From GCA-2737725 sp033763995 (GTDB lineage: Bacteria > Pseudomonadota > Alphaproteobacteria > Rhodospirillales > Rhodospirillaceae), in contig JANRJL010000034.1 in the NCBI GenBank assembly GCA_033763995.1, positions 1 through 64,000 of the forward strand: DNA of 64,000 nt. The letters run 5' to 3'. The notes below the pieces were generated by a model. The model did no database searches and had not been told where the DNA came from. It saw only the letters and a list, made by a program, of their open reading frames with translations. Made by a program: the position numbers and the translations under genes. Below, in pieces: positions 17,578-26,139 of this stretch; the first letter of the stretch is position 1, and each line of letters starts with the position of its first letter.

Positions 17578-19026
17578 GTGGCCACTGAAGCCGCCAGGGG
17601 AGAGGTTCCAATTCGCGATCTGCGCTCATATCTCGCGGCTGAGAAGGCCTCGGTCTATCGCCCGGACCGGCCGCTCTTGACCGTGCACGAGATCACGGCG
17701 CTGCAATATGCGCTGGAGAAAAAAGGCCGCCGCCCCATCGTCGTGGTCGACAAGCCTGTACTCGCGAGCGGCAAGACCAGCGACATTCCCGTGGTGTGCA
17801 ACCTGACGGCCAGCCGGGCCCTGGTGGCCAAGGCCCTGGGCATCAACGATCATCGCGCCAACGCGCCGATCTATGCCAAGAAAACCGGAACGCCCATCGC
17901 GCCGAAGGTGGTTTCGGCGCGTGAAGCGCCCGTGCAGGACATTGTGATCGAAGGCGACAAAGCTGATCTCACGATCTTGCCGGCCTTGAAGCAGCACCTG
18001 TCGGATCCCGGTGCCTATCTCACCGCCGCGCACGCCACCACTTATGACCCCGACACGGGCGTGGATAACACCGCCATTCAGCGCTGCTGGGTCAAGGGCC
18101 CCAAGCGCATGAGCTACTACCCCTATCCGGCGTCGCACAACAATCGCAACATGCGCAAGTTCTGGGCCAAGGGTCAGAATTGCCCGGTCGTCTTTTGGAT
18201 CGGGCATCATCCCGCCGTGCTCATGGGCACCCAGGCGAAACTGAGCTATCCGGAGAGCCATTGGTCGGCCTGCGGCGGCCTGATCGGCGAGCCGCTGCGC
18301 ATCGTTCCCAGCCGCACCTTCGGCGACAAGATCATGGTGCCCGCCGACGCGGAGATCGTGATCGAAGGTTACGCCCCGAAAGACGTGCTGGAAGCCGATG
18401 GACCCTTCGGCGAGTACACCGGCTACTCGGGCCCGCAGGTGGCAGCCCCCGTCTTCGACGTCACCTGCATCACCATGCGCAAGGGCGCGCTCTATCACGA
18501 CTACGGCTCGGGCCTCACCGACATGCTGGTGCCCGACAACATGGCGATGGAGGGCAAGGTCTATAGCCTGGTGAAGGCCGTGGCCCCCAGCCTGACGAAC
18601 GTCCACGTGCCTGCCCAAGGCCGACGCTTTCATGCCTATCTGCAATTCAACAAGCCCGGCCCCGGCGAAGTGCGCGACGCGCTGACGGCGGCGCTGGCTT
18701 ATCGGCGCTTGAAGCTGGCCGTGGCTGTGGACGAGGACATCGACATCTTCGACGATTCCGAAGTGATGTTCGCGCTCGCGACCCGCGTGCAATGGAGCCG
18801 CGATAGTTTCACCATCGACGGGCTCTCGGGCTCGCTGCTGGATCCCTCCACGCCGTCCGGCGCCAAGACGCTGTCGAAGATGGCCGTCGACGCCACGTTC
18901 CCGCTGCCGCCCCTGCCCGGCGCGCCGATTCCGGTGCCGCCGCGCTCCAAGGTGCCTGACGCTGCCCTTGCAGCAGCCGCGAAAATTCTTGAGGGCGTCG
19001 ACATGAGCGAATGGCCGACCCTATGA
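17578..19026 (+). CDS. UbiD-family prFMN-dependent decarboxylase
   Basis: A UbiD-family (de)carboxylase of up to 482 residues that acts on an aromatic or alpha,beta-unsaturated acid using prenylated FMN. The N-terminal domain begins IRDLRSYLA; the active-site region shows IQR (Arg about 169) and ADGPFGEYTGY, where Glu279 matches the family acid and Asp274 stands where many members have Glu. GTG at 17578 is the first start, but AGGGGAGAGG at 17596-17605 sits six bases before an ATT codon (17611), exactly where homologues begin. It is followed by an overlapping zinc-ribbon gene, as in vanillate/hydroxybenzoate decarboxylase BCD sets. Confidence 0.9.
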   Translation: MATEAARGEVPIRDLRSYLAAEKASVYRPDRPLLTVHEITALQYALEKKGRRPIVVVDKPVLASGKTSDIPVVCNLTASRALVAKALGINDHRANAPIYAKKTGTPIAPKVVSAREAPVQDIVIEGDKADLTILPALKQHLSDPGAYLTAAHATTYDPDTGVDNTAIQRCWVKGPKRMSYYPYPASHNNRNMRKFWAKGQNCPVVFWIGHHPAVLMGTQAKLSYPESHWSACGGLIGEPLRIVPSRTFGDKIMVPADAEIVIEGYAPKDVLEADGPFGEYTGYSGPQVAAPVFDVTCITMRKGALYHDYGSGLTDMLVPDNMAMEGKVYSLVKAVAPSLTNVHVPAQGRRFHAYLQFNKPGPGEVRDALTAALAYRRLKLAVAVDEDIDIFDDSEVMFALATRVQWSRDSFTIDGLSGSLLDPSTPSGAKTLSKMAVDATFPLPPLPGAPIPVPPRSKVPDAALAAAAKILEGVDMSEWPTL

Positions 19027-19232
19027 GCACCAAGCCCAACATCGAGACCATCCCGGCCGGCGCACCGTGGGAGAAAACCGGCAACACCTCGTGGACGCAG
19101 TGCCCGAGTTGCAAGAGCTGGTTCCACGTGGGCCCGGGCATTCTCAATCGGCCCGAGGTCAAGCTTCATTGCCCCCATTGCGCCCGCGACTTCGCCCAAG
19201 GCGAAGCGGCACGGATCATCAAGGCGGGCTGA
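19023..19232 (+). CDS. Small zinc-ribbon protein, VdcD-like
   Basis: A 69-residue protein with two CxxC knuckles (CPSC and CPHC, 26 residues apart), a zinc ribbon. Its ATG overlaps the ubiD stop (ATGA), indicating translational coupling. Small zinc-ribbon D subunits (VdcD, BsdD) accompany UbiX (B) and UbiD (C) subunits of non-oxidative hydroxyarylic acid decarboxylases, and position plus size fit that role here. This is inference from context; overall sequence similarity to VdcD was not tested. An alternative upstream start at 19011 would lengthen the overlap. Confidence 0.75.
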   Translation: MSTKPNIETIPAGAPWEKTGNTSWTQCPSCKSWFHVGPGILNRPEVKLHCPHCARDFAQGEAARIIKAG

Positions 19233-19262
19233 TGCCGTGAAGACAACGAACCAGAGGACCAC

Positions 19263-20780
19263 ATGAATCACATCACGTTTGATCGTAGCAAGGCGAAGTT
19301 TCCGATCCCCGAGGTCGTGACCAGTTTCATCAACGGCCAAAGCGTCGTGGCCGATAACCACGGCGAGCGCCTGCCGGCCATGTGCCCGTCCACCGAGGAA
19401 ACGGTCGCGTTCCTGCGCGAGGCCGACAAGGCCGAGGTGGATGCCGCCGTGCGCGCCGCGCGCGAGGCCTTCGACCAGGGCCCCTGGCCGCGCATGAGCG
19501 TGGATCAGCGCAAGCGCATCATGTTCCAAATCCGCGACGTGCTGACCCAGCACATCGACGAGGTCGCTTACCTCGAAACGCTCAATGCCGGCATCACGCA
19601 TGGCCACACGCGCGGCTTTCACGGCCCGCGCATGGCCTGGAACTTCGAGTTCTTCGCCGAGGTCGCGAGCCAAGCCGCCGGTGAAGCCTACACGCAGACC
19701 AAGCCTTACCTGTCCATCGTCACGCGCGAGCCCATCGGTGTGGGCGCCCTGATCGGGCCGTGGAACGCGCCCATCGCGCTGTGCACCATGAAGATCGCGA
19801 GCTGCATCGCGTTTGGAAATACATGTGTGCTCAAGCCCTCGGAGTTCACGCCGCTGTCGTTGCGCCGCGTGGTGGAACTGATTCACAAGACCGAGATTCC
19901 CAAAGGCGTCGTGAACCTGGTCAACGGCCGTGGCCACGTCACCGGCGACGCGCTCATCAGCCATCCCGGCGTCGACGTGGTGTCCTTCACCGGCGGCACG
20001 ACGACGGGCCGCGCCATTGCCTCGCGCGCGGGCCAGAACTTGAAGCCCGTGGCGTTGGAGTTGGGCGGCAAGTCGGCCAACATCGTCACGGCGAGCGCCA
20101 ACATGGAACGCGCGCTCGACGGCTCGCTGCTGGCGATCTATTCCAACAACGGCCAGCAATGCCTGGCGGGCTCGCGCATTCTGGTGGACAAGAAGATCGC
20201 GGGCGAGTTCATCGACAAGTTCGTCCAGCGCTCGCGGCACATCACCGTGGGCGATCCCTTCGAGGCCAAGACCCAAGTGGGTCCGCTGGCCTACGAAGCC
20301 CACATGAAGCGCGTGCTGAGCTACGTCGACGTCGCCAAGGCCGACGGCGCCGAGCTGCTCACGGGCGGCAAACGCCATGCCGGGTTCAAGAAAGGCTACT
20401 TCGTCGAGCCCACGGCGGTGCTGGCCAAGTCCAACGAGGCCCGCGTGTGCCAAGAGGAAATTTTCGGGCCCTTCGCCACTTTCGTGACTTACGACGACAT
20501 CGACGAGGCCATCGACATCGCCAACCGGTCCGAATTCGGTCTCGTCGGTTATGTGTGGTCGGAGCACCTGCCCACCGCCATGAAGGTGTCGCAGGGCATT
20601 CGCGCCGGAACCATTTGGGTGAACACGCCGCTCACGCGCGAACTGCGCGCGCCCTTCGGCGGCTACAAGAACTCAGGCATCGGCCGCGACAGCGCCCAAG
20701 ACTGCATGATGTTCTTCACCGAGGCCAAGACCACGACCATTCCGCTGGAAGATTTCCCCATGGCCAAGTGGGGCGTTTAG
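19263..20780 (+). CDS. Aldehyde dehydrogenase (HpaE-like)
   Basis: A 505-residue NAD(P)-dependent aldehyde dehydrogenase. The catalytic Cys is in NNGQQCLAGSR (about residue 300) and the general base Glu in LELGGKS (about 266); the cofactor loop GPWNAP and FTGGTTTG are intact. It most resembles the HpaE/5-carboxymethyl-2-hydroxymuconate semialdehyde group, which oxidises ring-cleavage products, but assignment within the superfamily is uncertain. It sits 30 bases after the zinc-ribbon gene in the ubiD operon, consistent with oxidising an aldehyde formed in the same pathway. Confidence 0.9.
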   Translation: MNHITFDRSKAKFPIPEVVTSFINGQSVVADNHGERLPAMCPSTEETVAFLREADKAEVDAAVRAAREAFDQGPWPRMSVDQRKRIMFQIRDVLTQHIDEVAYLETLNAGITHGHTRGFHGPRMAWNFEFFAEVASQAAGEAYTQTKPYLSIVTREPIGVGALIGPWNAPIALCTMKIASCIAFGNTCVLKPSEFTPLSLRRVVELIHKTEIPKGVVNLVNGRGHVTGDALISHPGVDVVSFTGGTTTGRAIASRAGQNLKPVALELGGKSANIVTASANMERALDGSLLAIYSNNGQQCLAGSRILVDKKIAGEFIDKFVQRSRHITVGDPFEAKTQVGPLAYEAHMKRVLSYVDVAKADGAELLTGGKRHAGFKKGYFVEPTAVLAKSNEARVCQEEIFGPFATFVTYDDIDEAIDIANRSEFGLVGYVWSEHLPTAMKVSQGIRAGTIWVNTPLTRELRAPFGGYKNSGIGRDSAQDCMMFFTEAKTTTIPLEDFPMAKWGV

Positions 20781-20834
20781 CAGCCTGCCGTTTCACGTTT
20801 CGTACCAAAACAAACATCACAAGGAGAGACCACC

Positions 20835-21557
20835 ATGGCCCAACAACTTTTGAACCAACCCGACATGTACAAGGCCCTCGAAGCGGCGCGCGCGCCGGTT
20901 CACTCGGGCGGCCACCCCTTCAGTTCCGCCTGGGCGCGGGGCGATTTGAGCCTGAAGCAGATCGGCTTCTGGGCGATTCAGCATTTCTACTACATCGATC
21001 CGATCCCGCAGCAATTCGCCATGTTCTTCTGCCGCCTCGACGACCTCGAAGCGCGTCAGCACATGCTGGAAAACCTGCTGGGCGAGGAAAACCCCGCCAA
21101 CCCGTCCAAGCGTCACCCCGACCTGCTGGTGAAGTTCGGCAAGGCTTGCGGCCTCAAGGAAGAGGACTTCTACGCCGCCGAGGAGCAAGGCCGCGTGCTG
21201 CCGTCCACCCGCGCCATGCGCTCGTGGATCTGGGAACTGGTGAACGTCCGCCACTTGGCCGAGGGTGCCGCCGGCATCATGGTGGCCCTGGAGGGTCAAC
21301 TGCCGACGCTGTACCCGGCCTACGTCGAGGCCATGCGCAAAATGGGCCTGACGGACGACGACATGGAATTCTTCCATGTGCACATCGTCGGCGACGTGGA
21401 GCATGCCGACGTCGGCCTGGAAATCACCACCCATTACGCCACCACGCCGGAGTTGCAACGCAAGGCCATCGCGGCGGTGCGCGCCTCGACCGAAATGCGC
21501 TGGCGCATGCTCGACGGCATCTACGAGGCCGTCGCCATGAAGAAGGCCGCCGAGTAA
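20835..21557 (+). CDS. Haem-oxygenase-fold (PqqC/CADD-like) oxidase
   Basis: A 240-residue all-helical protein of the TenA/PqqC/CADD superfamily. GGHPF (25-29), IGFWAIQHFYY and IPQQ match the PqqC side. Candidate metal ligands of haem-oxygenase-like diiron oxidases are all present: Glu84/85, His94, Glu153, and H183-x3-D187-x2-H190. So it could be a diiron oxygenase rather than a thiaminase. AAGGAGAG precedes the ATG at 20835. It lies within the UbiD/aldehyde dehydrogenase operon, which suggests an oxidative step on the same substrate; this combination is unusual and the reaction is unknown. Confidence 0.85.
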   Translation: MAQQLLNQPDMYKALEAARAPVHSGGHPFSSAWARGDLSLKQIGFWAIQHFYYIDPIPQQFAMFFCRLDDLEARQHMLENLLGEENPANPSKRHPDLLVKFGKACGLKEEDFYAAEEQGRVLPSTRAMRSWIWELVNVRHLAEGAAGIMVALEGQLPTLYPAYVEAMRKMGLTDDDMEFFHVHIVGDVEHADVGLEITTHYATTPELQRKAIAAVRASTEMRWRMLDGIYEAVAMKKAAE

Positions 21558-21570
21558 GCGAGATAAGCTC

Positions 21571-22308
21571 GTGAAGCCCATCCTGCTTGATGCCGCCGGC
21601 AAGGTCGCGTTCGTCACGGGGGCCACCGGCGGCATCGGCCAGGCCTGCGTGGAAATGTTTCTGGCGGCGGGCGCCTCGGTGGTGGCCACCGGGCGCCGCG
21701 CCGTGGCCATCGACGATCCGCGCGTGCTGAAATTGGCGCTTGAAGTCACCGACGAGGCCCAAGTGGCCGCGGCCATGACCAAGACCCAGCAACGCTTCGG
21801 CGCCATCGACTACTTGGTGCACATGGCCGGCATGGTCGGCAAAGGCCGCATCGACCAGATGGACCTGAAGGATTGGCACACGGTCGTCGACACCAACCTC
21901 ACCTCGGCGTTCCTGCTGCTGAAACACGCCTACCCGCTGCTGCGCAAACCGGGCGCGGCGGTCGTGCTGTGCGGCTCGTCCAACGGCGCCAACGGCGGCA
22001 GCTACCTGTCGGGCGCGGCTTACGCCTCGTCCAAGGCGGCCCTGGTCAATCTCACGCGCTATTGCGCCAAGGAGTGGGCGCCCGACGGCATCCGCGTCAA
22101 CATCCTCTCGCCCGGCCCGGTGGACACACCCATGCTGGATCGCCTGAGCGATGCCCAGCACGAGGGCCTGAAGGCCCAACTGCCGCTCGGCAAGTACGCG
22201 ACACCCGAGGAATGCGCGGGCGGCGTGATGTTCCTGTGCTCGGCGCACTCCGCCAGCATGACGGGCACGAACATGAACATCTCCAGCGGCCTGGTTCACG
22301 ACCGGTAG
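21571..22308 (+). CDS. Short-chain dehydrogenase/reductase
   Basis: A cytoplasmic SDR of 245 residues starting at a GTG. TGATGGIG at the nucleotide site, GSSNGANGG around the catalytic Ser, YASSK and the RVNILSPGPVDTPML loop are present; the usual NNAG is replaced by HMAG. The VHDR terminus and overall pattern fit the classical FabG-like group. It begins 13 bases after the haem-oxygenase-fold gene and ends four bases before the GntR gene, so it belongs to the same operon. It likely oxidises or reduces a hydroxyl or keto group in the pathway. Confidence 0.9.
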   Translation: MKPILLDAAGKVAFVTGATGGIGQACVEMFLAAGASVVATGRRAVAIDDPRVLKLALEVTDEAQVAAAMTKTQQRFGAIDYLVHMAGMVGKGRIDQMDLKDWHTVVDTNLTSAFLLLKHAYPLLRKPGAAVVLCGSSNGANGGSYLSGAAYASSKAALVNLTRYCAKEWAPDGIRVNILSPGPVDTPMLDRLSDAQHEGLKAQLPLGKYATPEECAGGVMFLCSAHSASMTGTNMNISSGLVHDR

Positions 22309-22312
22309 CCCC

Positions 22313-23101
22313 ATGGCGCACGCCGCATCCCCGGCCGCGATCGACGAAAACCTGGCGGTGCCGCTCTATCACCAGGTGTACTTGGTCCTGCGCGAGAATA
22401 TCCGCAACGGCTCCTACGGCGACGGCGCGATTCCGCCGGAGGGCGAGTTGTGCAACGCCTTCGGCGTGTCGCGCATCACCATCAAACGCGCCATGCAGGA
22501 ACTGACCAAGGAAGACCTGATCACCCGTCAGCGCGGCCGCGGCACCTTCGTCAAGGGCACGCCCGTCACCGCCGTGTCGCAGCGCGATTCCCTCGACCAA
22601 TTGCTGAAGAACGTCATGGCCATCGGCGCGGCCACCGAGATGCGCCGCCTCGACAGCGGCCTGATCAAGGCCACGGCCGATGTCGCCGAGAAACTGAACT
22701 GCCCGGCCGGAACCGAGATTTTCGCCGCAAGCCAGGTGCGCGTGGTGGATGGAACGCCCATCGCGCTGATCCGCGCTTTCGTGCCGGCCGACATCGCCGC
22801 CAAGCTGACCGACCGCGACACCAGCGCGCTGCCGATGCTGGCCCAGTTGCAACGCGCCGGAATCGCCGTGGCCAAGGCCGAGCAGGCCATTACCGCCACC
22901 CTGGCCGACCCCGGGGCGGCCGGAGCCCTGCACATCGACGTGGGATCGCCGCTGATTCGCCTCACCCGCCTGGTGACGGACTCGGCCCATCGGCCGGTGG
23001 AATGGCTGGTCGCCCTCTACCGTGCCGATCGCTACGAGTATCGCACCACCATGACGCGCGAGACCTTGAACAACCACAGCGCCTGGGCGCAAATCGACTA
23101 G
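22313..23101 (+). CDS. GntR/HutC-family regulator with UTRA domain
   Basis: A 262-residue regulator. The N-terminal winged helix-turn-helix (PLYHQVYLVLRENI; EGELCNAFGVSRITIKRAMQ; RGRGTFV, about residues 15-85) is followed by a UTRA ligand-binding domain (about 100-255) with GSPLIRLTRL and the RADRYEY end. HutC-type proteins are usually repressors released by the pathway substrate or product. It is the last gene of the ubiD operon, so it probably controls the whole operon and itself. Confidence 0.9.
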   Translation: MAHAASPAAIDENLAVPLYHQVYLVLRENIRNGSYGDGAIPPEGELCNAFGVSRITIKRAMQELTKEDLITRQRGRGTFVKGTPVTAVSQRDSLDQLLKNVMAIGAATEMRRLDSGLIKATADVAEKLNCPAGTEIFAASQVRVVDGTPIALIRAFVPADIAAKLTDRDTSALPMLAQLQRAGIAVAKAEQAITATLADPGAAGALHIDVGSPLIRLTRLVTDSAHRPVEWLVALYRADRYEYRTTMTRETLNNHSAWAQID

Positions 23102-23164
23102 CACCGGTCCGGCGATTGGCTATTCTCTCATCCACCGAAATCAAACCATATTAGGGAGGCACCC

Positions 23165-23866
23165 ATGTCGGGTTCGACGGTTTCCATCAAAGGCAAAGAC
23201 GGCACATTCTCGGGATATTTGTCGATGCCGCCCAAAGGCGGGCCCGGCGTGGTCGTCATCCAGGAAATCTTCGGCGTGAACACCTGGGTGCGCTCGGTGT
23301 GCGACATGTTCGCCCGCGAAGGCTTCGTCGCGCTTGCCCCCGACCTGTTCTGGCGCATCAAACCCCATGTCGAACTGCACCCGGTCTTCGAGGAAGACTT
23401 CACCGACGCGGTGGAAAACTATTACAAGAAATTCGATGTCGATCGGGGCATGGAAGATATCCAGGCCGCCATCACCACGCTGCGCGGCATCAAGGGCTGC
23501 ACCGGCAAGGTGGGCAACATCGGATTTTGCCTGGGCGGGCTGCTCTCCTACCTCGCCGCGACGCGCACCGATGCCGACGCCAGTTCCAGCTATTACGGCG
23601 TGGGCATCGACGGCAAGCTCGACGAGGCCGCCAAGATCAAGAAGCCGCTGCAACTCCACATTGCGGGAGCCGACCCCTACGTCCCCGCCGAGGCGCTGGC
23701 CAAAATCCAGGCCGCCGTGAAGGGCAAGCCAGGGGTGGAGGTATTGGTGTATCCGGGCCTCGACCACGGCTTCGCGCGCGACACCGATGCCAAGCACTAC
23801 AGCGCCGAGGGCACCAAGCAGGCTCACGGCCGCACGCTCGCGATGTTCAAGAAGGCTTTGGCGTAA
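23165..23866 (+). CDS. Dienelactone hydrolase family protein
   Basis: A 233-residue carboxymethylenebutenolidase-like hydrolase. The catalytic triad is visible: Cys in GFCLGG (about residue 123), an Asp in GADPYVP and His in YPGLDHGFAR; the Glu of VVVIQEIFGV (about 36) is the usual partner that activates the thiol. Such enzymes open dienelactones from chlorocatechol or protoanemonin-type pathways, or related esters. GGGAGG precedes the ATG. It follows the GntR gene by about 60 bases, so it may have its own promoter. Confidence 0.9.
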   Translation: MSGSTVSIKGKDGTFSGYLSMPPKGGPGVVVIQEIFGVNTWVRSVCDMFAREGFVALAPDLFWRIKPHVELHPVFEEDFTDAVENYYKKFDVDRGMEDIQAAITTLRGIKGCTGKVGNIGFCLGGLLSYLAATRTDADASSSYYGVGIDGKLDEAAKIKKPLQLHIAGADPYVPAEALAKIQAAVKGKPGVEVLVYPGLDHGFARDTDAKHYSAEGTKQAHGRTLAMFKKALA

Positions 23867-23974
23867 CCCGCCGAATTCCTAGCCTCTAGGGCCGTGACAG
23901 CGGCTTGCCAAACGCTAAGATGCGGCCACGAAACGCAGGGTCGTCCTGCCGTTTAAAACTCAAAAAGAACAGGG

Positions 23975-24631
23975 ATGCAGTCGATGGAAGTCTACGGCGG
24001 AATTTTGTCGCCCTACGTGGCGCGCGTGATTTTGACGGCCCGGCACAAGGGCGTGAAGCACAAGCTGACCATGCCGCCGGGCGGCTTGAAGACGCCCGAG
24101 TATCTGGCGCTCAATCCCCTGGGCAAGATCCCCACCATCAAGGACGGTTCGACCGTGTTGTATGAGTCGAGCGTGATCGTCGATTACCTCGACGCCAAAT
24201 ACAAAAAGAAGCGCATCGTTCCGGCCAGCGCCAAGGACGCCGCCAGGGCCCGGCTGATCGCCACCGTCTTCGCCGAGTACGTGCAGGCGCCGACCCTGGC
24301 ACTGTTCCGCCAGCGTGATCCCGCCACGCGCGATCAAAAGGTCGTCGAAGAGAAACTGGCCGAGATCGGTCGTGGGCTCGACGTGATCGAAAAGCTGCTC
24401 TCGGGTAAGACCTGGGCTGCGGGTGCGAAGTTCACCATCGCCGATGTCTATGCCGTGCCGTGCTGGTTCTTCGTGCAGGCGATGCTGCCGCAATTCGGCG
24501 TGGCCGCTCCGGCCGGGGGCCGCAAGAAGCTCGCCAAGTACATCGCCAAGATTCAGAAAGACAAGCTGACCGCGACGATCATGAACGAGATGGGCGAAGC
24601 CATGAAGAGCTTCCGTCCCGGCGGCCGCTAG
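23975..24631 (+). CDS. Glutathione S-transferase 1
   Basis: A 218-residue GST: N-terminal thioredoxin fold (MEVYGGILSPYVARV, GKIPTIKDG with cis-Pro, ESSVIVDYLD for gamma-glutamyl binding) and a C-terminal helical domain with the WAAGAKFTIADV box. Ser/Tyr near SPYVARV would activate glutathione. A second ATG at 23984 may be the true start, with CAGGG nine bases upstream. It is one of two tandem copies. It lies next to a dienelactone hydrolase, where GSTs often act as isomerases or dehalogenases in ring-cleavage pathways. Confidence 0.9.
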   Translation: MQSMEVYGGILSPYVARVILTARHKGVKHKLTMPPGGLKTPEYLALNPLGKIPTIKDGSTVLYESSVIVDYLDAKYKKKRIVPASAKDAARARLIATVFAEYVQAPTLALFRQRDPATRDQKVVEEKLAEIGRGLDVIEKLLSGKTWAAGAKFTIADVYAVPCWFFVQAMLPQFGVAAPAGGRKKLAKYIAKIQKDKLTATIMNEMGEAMKSFRPGGR

Positions 24632-24655
24632 TCCAAGTTCAAGGGGAGGTTTCTC

Positions 24656-25306
24656 ATGGCTGCGATGACCGTTTACGGCTCCGTGCTCTCGCCTTACGTG
24701 GCGCGGGTGTTGCTGGCGTGCGCCTACAAGGGCCTCGCCGTCGACTTGACCATGCCCAAGGACGGCATCAAGAGTGCCGAGTACATGAAGCTCAGTCCGT
24801 TCGGCAAAATTCCCGCCATCAAGGACGGTTCCACCGTCTTGTATGAGTCGAGCGTCATCGTCGACTACCTCGACGCCAAGTATAAGAAAAAGAAGCTCAT
24901 CCCGGCGGCGGCCAAGGCCATGGGCCAAGCACGCTTGATCGCGGCCATCGCGGCGGAATACGTGCAACCGGCGGGCCTCAAGTTCTTCCGCATGAAGCGG
25001 GCCAATCAGAACAATCCCGCCGACATCGACGCGGCCAAGGCGGAGCTCACCAAGGGTCTCGACGTGCTCGAACATGTCCTATCCGGCAAGAAGTTCGCCG
25101 CCGGCGCCTCGCCCACCATCGCCGATTGCTTCGTGGTGCCGGCGCTGTTCTTCGCGGTCCATGCCAGCGCGCTGTTCGGCGTGAGCGACGCGCTGGGCGC
25201 GCGCGCCAAGACCAAGGCCTATTGGGAGCGGATTCACAAGGACAAGGTCGCGGCCAAAATCCTGCAGGGCATGTCCGACCGCATGAAGCAGCTGATGGCC
25301 GGTTAG
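24656..25306 (+). CDS. Glutathione S-transferase 2
   Basis: A 216-residue GST, paralogue of the gene just upstream: LSPYVARVLL, GKIPAIKDG, the identical block DGSTVLYESSVIVDYLDAKY and FAAGASPTIADC. It starts 24 bases after copy 1, with AGGGGAGG upstream of the ATG. The N-terminal halves are nearly the same while the C-terminal substrate-binding halves differ more, as expected for a duplication that gained a different hydrophobic substrate. Its stop codon lies inside a palindromic repeat. Confidence 0.9.
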   Translation: MAAMTVYGSVLSPYVARVLLACAYKGLAVDLTMPKDGIKSAEYMKLSPFGKIPAIKDGSTVLYESSVIVDYLDAKYKKKKLIPAAAKAMGQARLIAAIAAEYVQPAGLKFFRMKRANQNNPADIDAAKAELTKGLDVLEHVLSGKKFAAGASPTIADCFVVPALFFAVHASALFGVSDALGARAKTKAYWERIHKDKVAAKILQGMSDRMKQLMAG

Positions 25307-25406
25307 AGCAAGCCGCGTTAATCTGGAATCGGGCGGCTTGCTCTAAACCTATTGATTGGTCGCGGCGTTTATGCGGAAAACCGGTACCCACTTTTCCGCA
25401 CGCCGC
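25303..25406. repeat. Palindromic intergenic repeat
   Basis: Two hairpins in series: TTAGAGCAAGCCGC / GCGGCTTGCTCTAA (25303-25346) and TGCGGAAAA / TTTTCCGCA (25372-25400) around CCGGTACCCAC. This two-hairpin layout is widespread between genes in alphaproteobacteria. It lies between convergent genes and could end transcription of the GST pair. Confidence 0.7.
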
Positions 25407-25439
25407 TTTAACCCGCCCCCGCGAGCTCGCGGGCGGCTC

Positions 25440-26132
25440 TCACCACTTCTCGTTCCAGGGGCGGATGTCCAGCTCGTGGGTCCAGTTGGACTTGCCCTGG
25501 GCATAGAGGCCCGCGTAGGTCGAGGCGATCTCGTCGGGATCGAAGCGCGAGCCGTCGCCGGGCCCCGCCCCGGCCGCGCCGATGACGCCGTCGATGACCA
25601 CGTGCACGACGTGAATGCCCTTGGGCTGGAGTTCGCGCGCCATGGACTGGGCCAAGGCCCGGAGCGCGAATTTTCCCGAGGCGAAGGCCGAGAAGCCCAC
25701 GCCGCCGCGCACCGAGGCCGTGGCCCCGGTGAAGAAAATCGCCCCGCGGCCGCGCGAGACCATCTTGCGCGCCACGGCGCGCCCCACCAGAAAGCCGCCA
25801 AAGGCGGTCAGGCGCCAAACCTCCTCGAAGCGCTGGGCCGTTTGGTCCACCACCGGCGTGCGTTGCAAGCCGCTGCCGGGATTATAGACACAGGCGTCGA
25901 TGGGGCCATGTTTAGCCTCGATTTCATCGACCATGACGTTCACCGCCGCCTCGTTGGTGGCATCGCACGGGTGCGCGAGCGCGCCTGGCAGCGCCGCCGC
26001 CAGTTCCTTCAGGCGCTCCGCGTTGCGCGACGACAGGACGGGCGTGAGGCCGAACTGGCCGAAGCGCTTGGCCAGCGACTGGCCCAATTGCGGCCCCGCG
26101 CCGACGATGAGTGCGACGTTCTTTTGGGTCAT
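25440..26132 (-). CDS. Atypical SDR-family protein (Tyr replaced by Phe)
   Basis: A 230-residue SDR-fold protein. The Rossmann motif is altered (GAGPQLGQS) but still glycine-rich, NNAG is YNPGS, and the catalytic YxxxK is FASGK, so the proton-donating Tyr is replaced by Phe. FTGATAS keeps a Thr/Ser at the serine position. A related subfamily with Phe at this site exists, so this is probably a real divergent enzyme or a binding protein and not a broken gene. It lies seven bases downstream of a small gene on the same strand. Confidence 0.85.
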   Translation of the reverse strand: MTQKNVALIVGAGPQLGQSLAKRFGQFGLTPVLSSRNAERLKELAAALPGALAHPCDATNEAAVNVMVDEIEAKHGPIDACVYNPGSGLQRTPVVDQTAQRFEEVWRLTAFGGFLVGRAVARKMVSRGRGAIFFTGATASVRGGVGFSAFASGKFALRALAQSMARELQPKGIHVVHVVIDGVIGAAGAGPGDGSRFDPDEIASTYAGLYAQGKSNWTHELDIRPWNEKW

Positions 26133-26139
26133 GGCGGCC

